Shown: piece after piece, positions 1-5,015 of the stretch
Layout: each line of letters starts with the position of its first letter
How positions within the stretch are numbered: the first letter of the stretch is position 1
Source: Anaerolineae bacterium
GTDB taxonomy: Bacteria; Chloroflexota; Anaerolineae; UBA1429
Direction: 5' to 3'
DNA length: 5,015 bases
Assembly (NCBI GenBank): GCA_007118555.1
Contig: SKRJ01000359.1
Span: 1 to 5,015 of the forward strand
Position numbers and translations under genes: made by a program
Notes under the pieces: model-generated
Seen by the model: only the letters and a program-made list of their open reading frames with translations
Told to the model about the DNA's origin: nothing
The model's database searches: none

Positions 1-369
1 GATCTCCTGGGCAAAGAGCGACACGGCTCGAACCGTCTCTTCGGTGCCCACCAGAGCCACCTTGCGAATGCCGGCGGCCTTGGATTCGTAGCGGCCCATC
101 AGCGACTCGAGGGGCACGTCCAACTCGCCAAAGCGCCCCACGGCCCCCATCCCCTCGGAGATGGCGTCCATCGAGTCGAGATAGATATCGCGCCGCATGC
201 TCAGGTCCCGATCCTTGGCCTCCAACTCGCGTTCGTGCTCATGCTGCAGACGCAGACGCTGCGTGTTCGACCGGTTCGTGATCACAACGCCAATGACGGT
301 GAACAGCGAACCGACCACAATACCCCAGAAGGTGGCGGGGACCGCGCGGATCATCATCGCAAGACTCAT
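1..369 (-). CDS. Membrane-anchored hypothetical protein, N-terminal part (runs off left edge)
   Basis: The first 123 codons of a minus-strand gene are present; the frame is open to the left edge, so the C-terminus is missing. The ATG at 369-367 has a GGAG Shine-Dalgarno sequence (complement of 379-382) 9 nt upstream, which supports this start. Residues 12-31 are a continuous hydrophobic stretch (ATFWGIVVGSLFTVIGVVIT) fitting a single membrane helix or signal anchor. Residues 33-60 are strongly charged and helix-prone (RLRLQHEHERELEAKDRDLS, then MRRD), suggesting a short coiled coil on one side of the membrane. The rest, residues 61-123, is a mixed helical region with no motif I recognise. The pattern of one helix followed by a charged ERELEAKDRDLSMRRD-like segment is common in uncharacterised bacterial membrane proteins. 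I assign no function. It lies 153 bp downstream of the methyltransferase gene on the same strand, so co-transcription is possible but the gap is large. Confidence 0.75.
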   Translation of the reverse strand, partial: MSLAMMIRAVPATFWGIVVGSLFTVIGVVITNRSNTQRLRLQHEHERELEAKDRDLSMRRDIYLDSMDAISEGMGAVGRFGELDVPLESLMGRYESKAAGIRKVALVGTEETVRAVSLFAQEI

Positions 370-378
370 GCTGCTCTA

Positions 379-384
379 CTCCGT
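379..384 (-). promoter_or_regulatory. Shine-Dalgarno of the membrane protein gene
   Basis: Read on the minus strand this is ACGGAG, with GGAG ending 9 nt before the ATG at 369. It fixes the start of the left-edge gene. Directly upstream, 385-398 holds a small inverted repeat (AATGC, 4 nt, GCATT) that could form a 5 bp stem next to the ribosome binding site; any role in control is speculative. Confidence 0.6.
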
Positions 385-458
385 AATGCAGTGGCATTTC
401 ATATCCCGTGACGCTATAGCGGAGCTACCTCGGTCCTCGTTGAAACACGAATATGCTG

Positions 459-492
459 TGTATACCCAGAATTCTATCTTTGCACCTGTCAA
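459..492 (-). promoter_or_regulatory. Possible but imperfect promoter upstream of the membrane protein gene
   Basis: On the minus strand a perfect -35-like TTGACA is present (complement of 487-492), and a -10-like TATACA lies at the complement of 459-464. The spacer is 22 bp, well over the 16-18 bp that sigma70 normally uses, so the two boxes may not work together. No better -10 box is seen at the normal distance. The 370-522 gap otherwise holds no clear terminator for the upstream methyltransferase gene and no other gene. Confidence 0.2.
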
Positions 493-522
493 CGGATACA
501 CTCCCTCCCTATCGATGCCATA

Positions 523-1401
523 CTACCGGCTGCGCCAGATCCCCAGCGAAAACTCGTGGGGCGCTGCGCCAGCGGCAGGCCGCAGCCAGGGCTCTTGCGC
601 CACGACCAGGCTCACGGCGCCATAGGTGCAAAGGGTGATGCGGCGGTGGGTCGCCTCGGCCTGCAGCCGCGCCAGCACGACCCGCAGGATGCCCCCCTTG
701 AACGGCGTAAACAGATAATAGACCGTGCCACGCGAGAGATCGGCTTCTCGGGCATCGGCATGCAGGAAACGAACCTGCGTCAGGCCCAGGCTCTCGACCA
801 GCCGCCGGGCATAGCCGCAATAGTCGGGTTGGATCTCGACGCCGCACGCGGGCACGCCTGCGAGCCAATGCACGATGACAGCTACGCGGCCCAGGCCGGA
901 CCCCAGGTCGTAGAAGCAGTCGCCAACCTCCAGGGGCACATGATCGACCAGGTCCAGCAGCACGCGCACCGGCGTGTCCTCCAGGTGCACGATATCGCGA
1001 TGATGCACGGTCGCCAGGCCCTCAAAGCGCTCGAGTTGGAGCACGCCATCCACCAGCGCGTCGGCGGGCTCGTAATCCAGGTGCAGGTCGGCCGCATCGG
1101 CCTGGCCATAGGACGTATAGCGATCCAGCAACTCACGGATGGCATCGCCCGTGGCCCGGCCCGAGCGCAGCCAGGCGCGCACGCGCGCATAGTACTGCTG
1201 GTTGAGCGCCTCGAGCCGCGTGCGCAGCGCCGCAGCACGCGCCCCATACTCTTGGGTATCGCGGCCACCGGCCCGAAACACCTGATAGATAAAGGCCAGT
1301 TGCTCCATCGCCTCCAAGCGCTCCGCCAGGGCCTCCTCTTCGTCGAGTGCGGCATTGGCCTCGAGCGCCAGCAGGTCGGGAATGGCCTGATCATGGATCA
1401 T
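523..1401 (-). CDS. Class I SAM-dependent methyltransferase, DOT1-like motif I
   Basis: A 292-aa protein predicted to transfer a methyl group from S-adenosylmethionine to an unknown substrate in the cytoplasm. Seen in sequence: motif I FYDLGSGLGRV at residues 163-173 (Gly-rich SAM loop), an acidic ribose-binding residue at the end of the next strand (E189 in CGVEI), an ADA segment at 215-217 for the adenine contact, and a post-motif strand VYYLFTPF at 227-234. The DLGSGxGxV loop followed by GVE resembles the DOT1 group and related bacterial methyltransferases, but the fold assignment is by eye. Residues 1-110 are helical and charged (LEAL, ERLEAMEQLAF) with no motif I know; they may bind substrate or partner. 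The start is taken at ATG 1401-1399, preceded by an AGGGAGGAA ribosome site (complement of 1412-1420). A GTG 20 codons upstream is in frame, but that extension is occupied by a promoter. It is divergent from the DUF4139 gene. Confidence 0.85.
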   Translation of the reverse strand: MIHDQAIPDLLALEANAALDEEEALAERLEAMEQLAFIYQVFRAGGRDTQEYGARAAALRTRLEALNQQYYARVRAWLRSGRATGDAIRELLDRYTSYGQADAADLHLDYEPADALVDGVLQLERFEGLATVHHRDIVHLEDTPVRVLLDLVDHVPLEVGDCFYDLGSGLGRVAVIVHWLAGVPACGVEIQPDYCGYARRLVESLGLTQVRFLHADAREADLSRGTVYYLFTPFKGGILRVVLARLQAEATHRRITLCTYGAVSLVVAQEPWLRPAAGAAPHEFSLGIWRSR

Positions 1402-1411
1402 GCTGCAACGG

Positions 1412-1420
1412 TTCCTCCCT
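1412..1420 (-). promoter_or_regulatory. Shine-Dalgarno deciding the methyltransferase start
   Basis: Minus-strand AGGGAGGAA lies about 10-12 nt before the ATG at 1401. The spacing is slightly long but the match is strong. The alternative GTG at 1461-1459 has no comparable site before it, so the downstream ATG is preferred. Confidence 0.6.
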
Positions 1421-1432
1421 ACTCTGGTATCT

Positions 1433-1461
1433 AGTATAAGGACGAGCTTGCTGGCTGTCAC
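1433..1461 (-). promoter_or_regulatory. Sigma70-type promoter of the methyltransferase gene
   Basis: On the minus strand, -35 GTGACA (complement of 1456-1461, 5 of 6 consensus bases) and -10 TATACT (complement of 1433-1438, 5 of 6) are separated by exactly 17 bp. Transcription would begin near 1426 and give a leader of about 25 nt that contains the ribosome site. This arrangement places the promoter inside the in-frame GTG extension, which argues that the extension is not translated. Confidence 0.6.
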
Positions 1462-1528
1462 ATCACGGGTAGTCCGGTGGGATAGCGCCCCATTTCCTCT
1501 GCCAGCGACTGAATCTTACTGCGTGAGC

Positions 1529-1558
1529 CTGTCGGGATGCACATTCCTGTTGTATAAT
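1529..1558 (+). promoter_or_regulatory. Promoter of the DUF4139 gene (perfect -10)
   Basis: A perfect -10 TATAAT sits at 1553-1558 in an otherwise GC-rich stretch. The -35 is weak: the best candidate is CTGTCG at 1529-1534, with 3 consensus bases and an 18 bp spacer. Transcription would start near 1565, giving a leader of about 120 nt before the ATG at 1689. A weak -35 with a strong -10 leaves room for an activator, but no clear operator is seen. Confidence 0.5.
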
Positions 1559-1564
1559 AGTCAA

Positions 1565-1688
1565 GCCTAGGGGACTCGAGCCGCGTCTGATGGAGCTGGC
1601 TGCCGCGGCGGACTGGGCTCACGGAACATGACGGAGGGTTTTGACGTCCTAGATAGGGGCATTGGCCATTGCACATGAGGAGGTACCC
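1565..1688 (+). other. 5' leader of the DUF4139 gene, with two tiny chained reading frames
   Basis: This leader is longer than needed for a ribosome site. It holds two very short frames: ATG 1590 to TGA 1631 (13 aa, MELAAAADWAHGT) and ATG 1628 to TGA 1678 (16 aa), joined by an ATGA overlap at 1628-1631. The second stop overlaps the GAGGAGGT ribosome site of the main gene. Neither short frame has a clear ribosome site of its own. Possible pairing between 1567-1575 (CTAGGGGAC) and 1646-1652 (GTCCTAG), with a bulge, could fold the leader. I do not recognise a known riboswitch. Translation of these frames is unproven. Confidence 0.25.
1677..1684 (+). promoter_or_regulatory. Strong Shine-Dalgarno deciding the DUF4139 start
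   Basis: GAGGAGGT lies just upstream of the ATG at 1689, with 5 nt between AGGAGG and the start codon. This is a near-perfect anti-16S match and selects ATG 1689 over the in-frame TTG at 1662. From ATG 1689 the protein also begins with a proper signal peptide. Confidence 0.8.
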
Positions 1689-3260
1689 ATGCCAGGTAAC
1701 AAACGCCGATCCTTTCTGATTCTCTTGGCTGCGATCTTGATCTTGATGCTGACGGCAACCGTTGTGGCGCAAACCCCTACCCCGACACCGACGGCGACGC
1801 CTACGGTCGAGCCGCTCGACGAGGACGAGGCCACCCCGCCCACCCTCGAGGATCTGCTCGCACCGGAAGAGGAGGACGAAGAGGAGGTTGACGAGGAGGA
1901 GGTTGAGGTGGATGAGGTGGGCACGTTGGATCTGACCGTCTATGGCGAGAATCTGGGACTGGTGCGCGAGGTGCGCCGCTTTGACCTGGAAGAAGGCCTG
2001 AACGAGATCGCGTTCACCGATGTGGCCAGCCGCATCCGGCCCACCACGGTCCATGTGGTCTCGCTCACCGATCCGGACGAGACGCTGCTGCTGGAGCAGC
2101 ACTTTGCCTATGACATTGTGAGTACGCGACAGCTCCTGCAGCGACACATCGACCTGCCCATCAGCCTGACCACGCGCGATGGCGAAACACACACGGGAAC
2201 GCTCCTCTCTGGCGAAGAGGACATTATCCTGGGTACGGACGATGGCATCACCATCCTCCGCCTGGAGCATGTCCAACAGTTCACCTTCCCCGAGCTGCCC
2301 GACGGGCTGGTCACCCGGCCCACCCTGCAGTGGCTGCTGCAGACCGGCCTTGCCGGCCCGCATGATCTGCAGGTGGCCTATCTCACGGGAGGCATCAGCT
2401 GGCAGGCCGACTATATCGCCCTGCTGGGCTCTGACAACGACGAGCTCTCCCTGACGGGCTGGGTCAGCGTGGACAACCGCAGCGGCGCCACCTATGAGAA
2501 CGCACGGCTCAAGCTGATCGCGGGCGATGTGGCCCAGGTTACCCCCGATATCGCGCCGGCCATGGCCGAGGATATGGTGATGCGCGCCGTACCAGAGGTC
2601 CAGGTGGAGCAGAGGGCGTTCTTTGACTTTCATCTGTACGAGGTCCCACGGCCTGTGACCATCGGCGACCGCCAGACCAAGCAGATCGAGTTTGCGCGGG
2701 CGCCCGAGGTCGATGTCGAGCGCGAGTACGTCGTCCAGTTCACACGGCCGATCTTTGTGCGCCTTGGCAGCGCCATCACCGATCCCAATCGGGTCACACG
2801 CGAGCCGATGAACGCCGAGATCCGCATCCTGGTGATGAACGACGAAGAGAGCGGCCTGGGCATGCCGTTGCCCCAGGGCATCGTGCGCGTCTATCAGGAG
2901 GATGTGGATGGCAGCGCCCAGTTCGTGGGCGAAGACCGCATCCGCCACACGCCGCGCGGCGAGGAGATCTCGCTGACGCTGGGGCGGGCCTTTGACATCT
3001 TGGCCGAGCGCACTCCCACCGCCTTTCGGCAGTTGGGCGAGCGCCAGATCGAGGAGACGATCCGGATCGACATTCGTAACCAGCAGGATGAGGCCGTGAC
3101 GGTGCGCGTGATCGAGCACCTGTTCCGCGCCCACGACGCCGACGTGATCGAGACCAGCATGGAGTTTGAGGAGATCGATGCCAACACCATCGCTTTCGAG
3201 GTCGAGATCGACGCCGAAGGCACCGCGACGCTCGAGTACACGGTCGTGTATCGCTGGTAA
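1689..3260 (+). CDS. Exported DUF4139-family protein
   Basis: A 523-aa secreted or envelope protein of unknown biochemical role. Residues 1-28 form a classical signal peptide: basic MPGNKRRSF, a hydrophobic core, and a likely signal peptidase I site after TATVVA. There is no lipobox, and I see no cysteine in the whole protein. Residues 29-40 are Thr-Pro rich and residues 42-77 are a Glu/Asp-rich linker. A first beta-rich region covers about 79-200. The DUF4139 core follows: YLTGGISWQADY at 231-242, GWVSVDNRSGATYENARLKL at 257-276, and RPVTIGDRQTKQIEF at 321-335. Near the C-terminus are LGRAFDILAER at 431-441 and the final strand EYTVVYRW. These are typical of DUF4139 proteins, which are beta-sandwich-like and often exported. 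The acidic linker probably holds the folded part away from the membrane or cell wall. The gene has its own promoter and ends in a terminator-like hairpin. Confidence 0.85.
   Translation: MPGNKRRSFLILLAAILILMLTATVVAQTPTPTPTATPTVEPLDEDEATPPTLEDLLAPEEEDEEEVDEEEVEVDEVGTLDLTVYGENLGLVREVRRFDLEEGLNEIAFTDVASRIRPTTVHVVSLTDPDETLLLEQHFAYDIVSTRQLLQRHIDLPISLTTRDGETHTGTLLSGEEDIILGTDDGITILRLEHVQQFTFPELPDGLVTRPTLQWLLQTGLAGPHDLQVAYLTGGISWQADYIALLGSDNDELSLTGWVSVDNRSGATYENARLKLIAGDVAQVTPDIAPAMAEDMVMRAVPEVQVEQRAFFDFHLYEVPRPVTIGDRQTKQIEFARAPEVDVEREYVVQFTRPIFVRLGSAITDPNRVTREPMNAEIRILVMNDEESGLGMPLPQGIVRVYQEDVDGSAQFVGEDRIRHTPRGEEISLTLGRAFDILAERTPTAFRQLGERQIEETIRIDIRNQQDEAVTVRVIEHLFRAHDADVIETSMEFEEIDANTIAFEVEIDAEGTATLEYTVVYRW
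1770..1920 (+). repeat. Low-complexity Thr-Pro and acidic linker coding tract
   Basis: Within the DUF4139 gene, 1770-1806 encodes alternating Thr-Pro/Ala residues and 1812-1919 encodes a Glu/Asp/Val-rich run. The 11-mer GAGGAGGTTGA occurs at 1881-1891 and again at 1896-1906, in frame with a 15 bp period. That suggests past slippage or duplication, and the tract length may differ between related strains. Confidence 0.6.
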
Positions 3261-3275
3261 GCGACCGGAACGACA

Positions 3276-3308
3276 GGGGATGCGGCCCGGGGTCGCATCC
3301 CCCATTTT
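3276..3308 (+). terminator. Intrinsic terminator-like hairpin between convergent genes
   Basis: Arms GGGGATGCG (3276-3284) and CGCATCCCC (3294-3302) form a perfect 9 bp stem with a 9 nt loop, followed by a short T run at 3305-3308. It starts 16 nt after the DUF4139 stop codon. The T run is short, so it may be a moderate terminator. It can also fold in transcripts of the converging kinase gene, but on that strand no T run follows, so it fits the plus-strand gene best. Confidence 0.65.
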
Positions 3309-3311
3309 CCT

Positions 3312-5015
3312 CTAGAGCATAAAGCCGCGCAGCACCGACCCACCGATAAACTCGCGCAGGAGCGAGTTTCCGGGTACAAGGCTGCTCTCACACGGTTTGA
3401 GCCACCGCAAAAAGCTGAGCAGCCGGCGCACTTCGACGGCCTCGGACGCATCAGGGGACACCTGTAAAAGCAGCGGCTCGACCAACGGCTTGAGGACAGA
3501 CAGCTCATAGACCAGGGCCGAGTTGAACATGACGTCGGCGTTCTCCTGGTAGGGAAAGATGTTGCGTTCCTCACCCAGCCGCACATCCGGCCAGCGCCGG
3601 ATGGTCTCGGCCACCGTGATGCCACGATAGCGCTGATCGCGCACCATCCGCCGCAGCAGACGGTTGTCGGTCGTGGGGATGCGGTTGTGGTGATCCAGGT
3701 TGAGCTGGGTCACCGCCGAGACATACACTCGATAGATGCTCTCCTCGGAGATCTGATAGACCAGCTCGGGGTTGAGACCATGAATCCCCTCGACGATCAG
3801 GATAGCTCCCTCGTCCAGTTCCACAGTAGGGCCAGGTATGCTCTTGCCCTGCATGAAATCATAGTGGGGGATTTGGACCCGCTGGCCGTCGAGAAGTGCC
3901 GCCAGTTGCTCGTTGAACAGCTCCAGGTTGACGGCCCGCAGCGACTCGAAATCCTTTCTGCCGCGCTCATCCAGGGGTGTCAGGTCACGATCGATGAAAT
4001 AGTCATCCAGACCCAGAGCCAGAGGCCGATGGCCGCTGGCCATGAGCTGGATCGTCAGCCGCCGTGCAAAGGTCGTCTTGCCCGATGAGGATGGCCCGGC
4101 CACAAGCACCAGACGCGCCTGCTGCCGCGCCAGAATCGCCGCCGCGATCTCCGAGATGCGCTTTTCGTGGAGCGCCTCGGACACCAGCACCGCACGCTGG
4201 GCCTCGCCCTGCTCTATGGCGGCGTTCATCGAGCCGACATCCTCGATGCCCAGAATGCGCAACCAGCGGCCATACTCGCGGAACACCTCCATGAGCTTGG
4301 GATAGTGCCCATGCGATTCCAGCGGATAGGCGTGCCTGGGCACGTGGCTGCGCAGGATGAACCCCGGCAAATAATGCTCCAGCGAGAACCTCTCCAGGCG
4401 GCCCGTGCGGGGAAGCATGTGGCCATAGAAATAGTCGCACACGCCCCGCAACGTATAGACTGTGACCTCGCCATCCTCGCGACCTGTAAAGAGGCGCACC
4501 TTGTCGTCATAGCCCTGGGACGCAAACATCTCGATCGCCTCTTTTAGAGGCAAACGCTCCTTGTAGATCGGCTCGTCGGCAGAGATGATCTCGTGCATCC
4601 GCTGGGAGAGCGCCTCCATCTCGACCTCGGTAAACTCGGGACGACCGACCACCTGGCAAAAGAATGCGCCCAGGGTGACCGAGTGATCGATGAGGAGCCG
4701 CGCCTCGGGGAACAGCTCGCGGGCGGCCACGATCAGGACAAAGGTGATGGCCCGCTGGTAGATGCGCAGGCCATCGCTCGAGTAGGTGTCCACCGGCGTG
4801 ACGTCGCAGTCGCGCATCACCGGGAACCCCAGCTCGCGGAACTGGCCATCCACCAGGGCCGCGGTCACGACGCTGTTATGCTCTGTCAGCGCCGCATCCA
4901 CGAACTCGATCAGCGGCGTGCCCACCGGCCCCTCATAGATGCGTCCGTCATGGAACCGCACCTGTACGGTATCCCGGGGTTGCGCGGGCGCAATCCTGTC
5001 AGGCGCCGGCTGCAC
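3312..5015 (-). CDS. Multidomain nucleoside (uridine/cytidine-type) kinase; start at or beyond right edge
   Basis: Predicted to phosphorylate a nucleoside, by family most likely uridine or cytidine, using a nucleoside triphosphate in pyrimidine salvage; the substrate is inferred. Domains in order, numbered from the GTG at the window edge: TGS-like about 16-75; a threonyl-tRNA-synthetase-type second additional domain about 80-225, including YGHMLPRTG (197-205) and HYLPGFILR (214-222); then a phosphoribulokinase/uridine kinase domain from about 300. Kinase motifs: P-loop GPSSSGKT (307-314), LDDYF (336-340), the Walker-B-like IVEGIHGL (407-414), and an Arg-rich lid around NRLLRRMVRDQRYRG (451-465). 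The C-terminal SLLREFIGGS (551-560) is typical of this long kinase group. At 567 aa it is near the usual length, so little or nothing is missing. The GTG is the last codon of the window, so the true start and promoter may lie outside. The gene converges on the DUF4139 gene with a 51 bp gap. Confidence 0.88.
   Translation of the reverse strand: MQPAPDRIAPAQPRDTVQVRFHDGRIYEGPVGTPLIEFVDAALTEHNSVVTAALVDGQFRELGFPVMRDCDVTPVDTYSSDGLRIYQRAITFVLIVAARELFPEARLLIDHSVTLGAFFCQVVGRPEFTEVEMEALSQRMHEIISADEPIYKERLPLKEAIEMFASQGYDDKVRLFTGREDGEVTVYTLRGVCDYFYGHMLPRTGRLERFSLEHYLPGFILRSHVPRHAYPLESHGHYPKLMEVFREYGRWLRILGIEDVGSMNAAIEQGEAQRAVLVSEALHEKRISEIAAAILARQQARLVLVAGPSSSGKTTFARRLTIQLMASGHRPLALGLDDYFIDRDLTPLDERGRKDFESLRAVNLELFNEQLAALLDGQRVQIPHYDFMQGKSIPGPTVELDEGAILIVEGIHGLNPELVYQISEESIYRVYVSAVTQLNLDHHNRIPTTDNRLLRRMVRDQRYRGITVAETIRRWPDVRLGEERNIFPYQENADVMFNSALVYELSVLKPLVEPLLLQVSPDASEAVEVRRLLSFLRWLKPCESSLVPGNSLLREFIGGSVLRGFML

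Noticed and set aside
197..625. A 142-codon open frame on the plus strand
   Set aside because: Its translation begins with a Ser/Arg/Cys-rich run typical of a wrong frame, and it crosses the intergenic gap and the end of the methyltransferase gene. The minus-strand partial gene at 1-369 explains the left part better.
556..1434. A 292-codon open frame on the plus strand
   Set aside because: It lies opposite the methyltransferase gene, whose SAM-binding motifs are clear. The plus-strand translation is rich in Gln, His and Arg and has no recognisable motif.
1458..1544. A 28-codon minus-strand frame (MCIPTGSRSKIQSLAEEMGR and onward) just upstream of the methyltransferase
   Set aside because: It has no properly spaced ribosome site (AGGA directly abuts the ATG) and no convincing promoter, and its end overlaps the -35 box of the methyltransferase promoter. 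Too weak to call a gene.
1565..1688. A riboswitch in the DUF4139 leader
   Set aside because: The leader is long enough, but I cannot match any known riboswitch core, and the only long-range pairing is short and bulged.
1458..3305. A 615-codon open frame on the minus strand, longer than the gene it overlaps
   Set aside because: It is antisense to the DUF4139 gene, which has a signal peptide, strong ribosome site and recognisable family motifs. The antisense translation has no recognisable domain and is an effect of GC-rich codon use; it also reads through the divergent promoter region.
3687..4547. Several plus-strand open frames opposite the kinase gene
   Set aside because: They are antisense to the kinase's P-loop and lid region and have no motifs or ribosome sites; they are shadows of its codon use.
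1..5015. A defence, mobile-element or other undescribed multi-gene system
   Set aside because: No nuclease, transposase, integrase, reverse transcriptase, repeat array or toxin-antitoxin pair is visible, and the four genes are in three transcriptional orientations or units with no shared regulatory signal.

Overview
This is a GC-rich bacterial chromosomal segment with ordinary housekeeping-type gene density. The best guess for the source is Chloroflexota, perhaps Anaerolineae or a relative. That rests on the Thr-Pro-rich low-complexity tract directly after the signal peptide of the exported protein and on the general style of the proteins. It is an inference from protein style, not from a marker gene. 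No rRNA, tRNA, CRISPR array, insertion sequence, integrase or phage gene is visible.

Layout, left to right: (1) The N-terminal 123 codons of a minus-strand gene that runs off the left edge, encoding a one-helix membrane-anchored protein with a charged, coiled-coil-like segment. (2) A 153 bp gap. (3) A minus-strand class I SAM-dependent methyltransferase of 292 aa, whose nucleotide-binding motif resembles the DOT1-like group. (4) A divergent intergenic region (1402-1688) with a sigma70-type promoter facing each way and a leader of about 120 nt in front of the plus-strand gene. (5) A plus-strand gene for an exported, cysteine-free DUF4139-family protein of 523 aa. (6) A 51 bp convergent gap with a perfect 9 bp terminator-like hairpin. 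(7) A minus-strand gene for a multidomain nucleoside (uridine/cytidine-type) kinase: TGS-like domain, a degenerate threonyl-tRNA-synthetase-type second additional domain, then a P-loop kinase. It reaches the right edge, so its start may lie outside the window.

The genes do not obviously form one pathway. The methyltransferase and the DUF4139 gene are divergent with separate promoters. The kinase converges on the DUF4139 gene. The membrane-protein gene lies downstream of the methyltransferase on the same strand and may or may not be co-transcribed with it. I see no convincing undescribed multi-gene system. The points most worth following are the kinase's apparent loss of the editing-domain zinc ligands, the unassigned helical N-terminus of the DOT1-like methyltransferase, the architecture of the exported DUF4139 protein, and the small chained reading frames in its leader.
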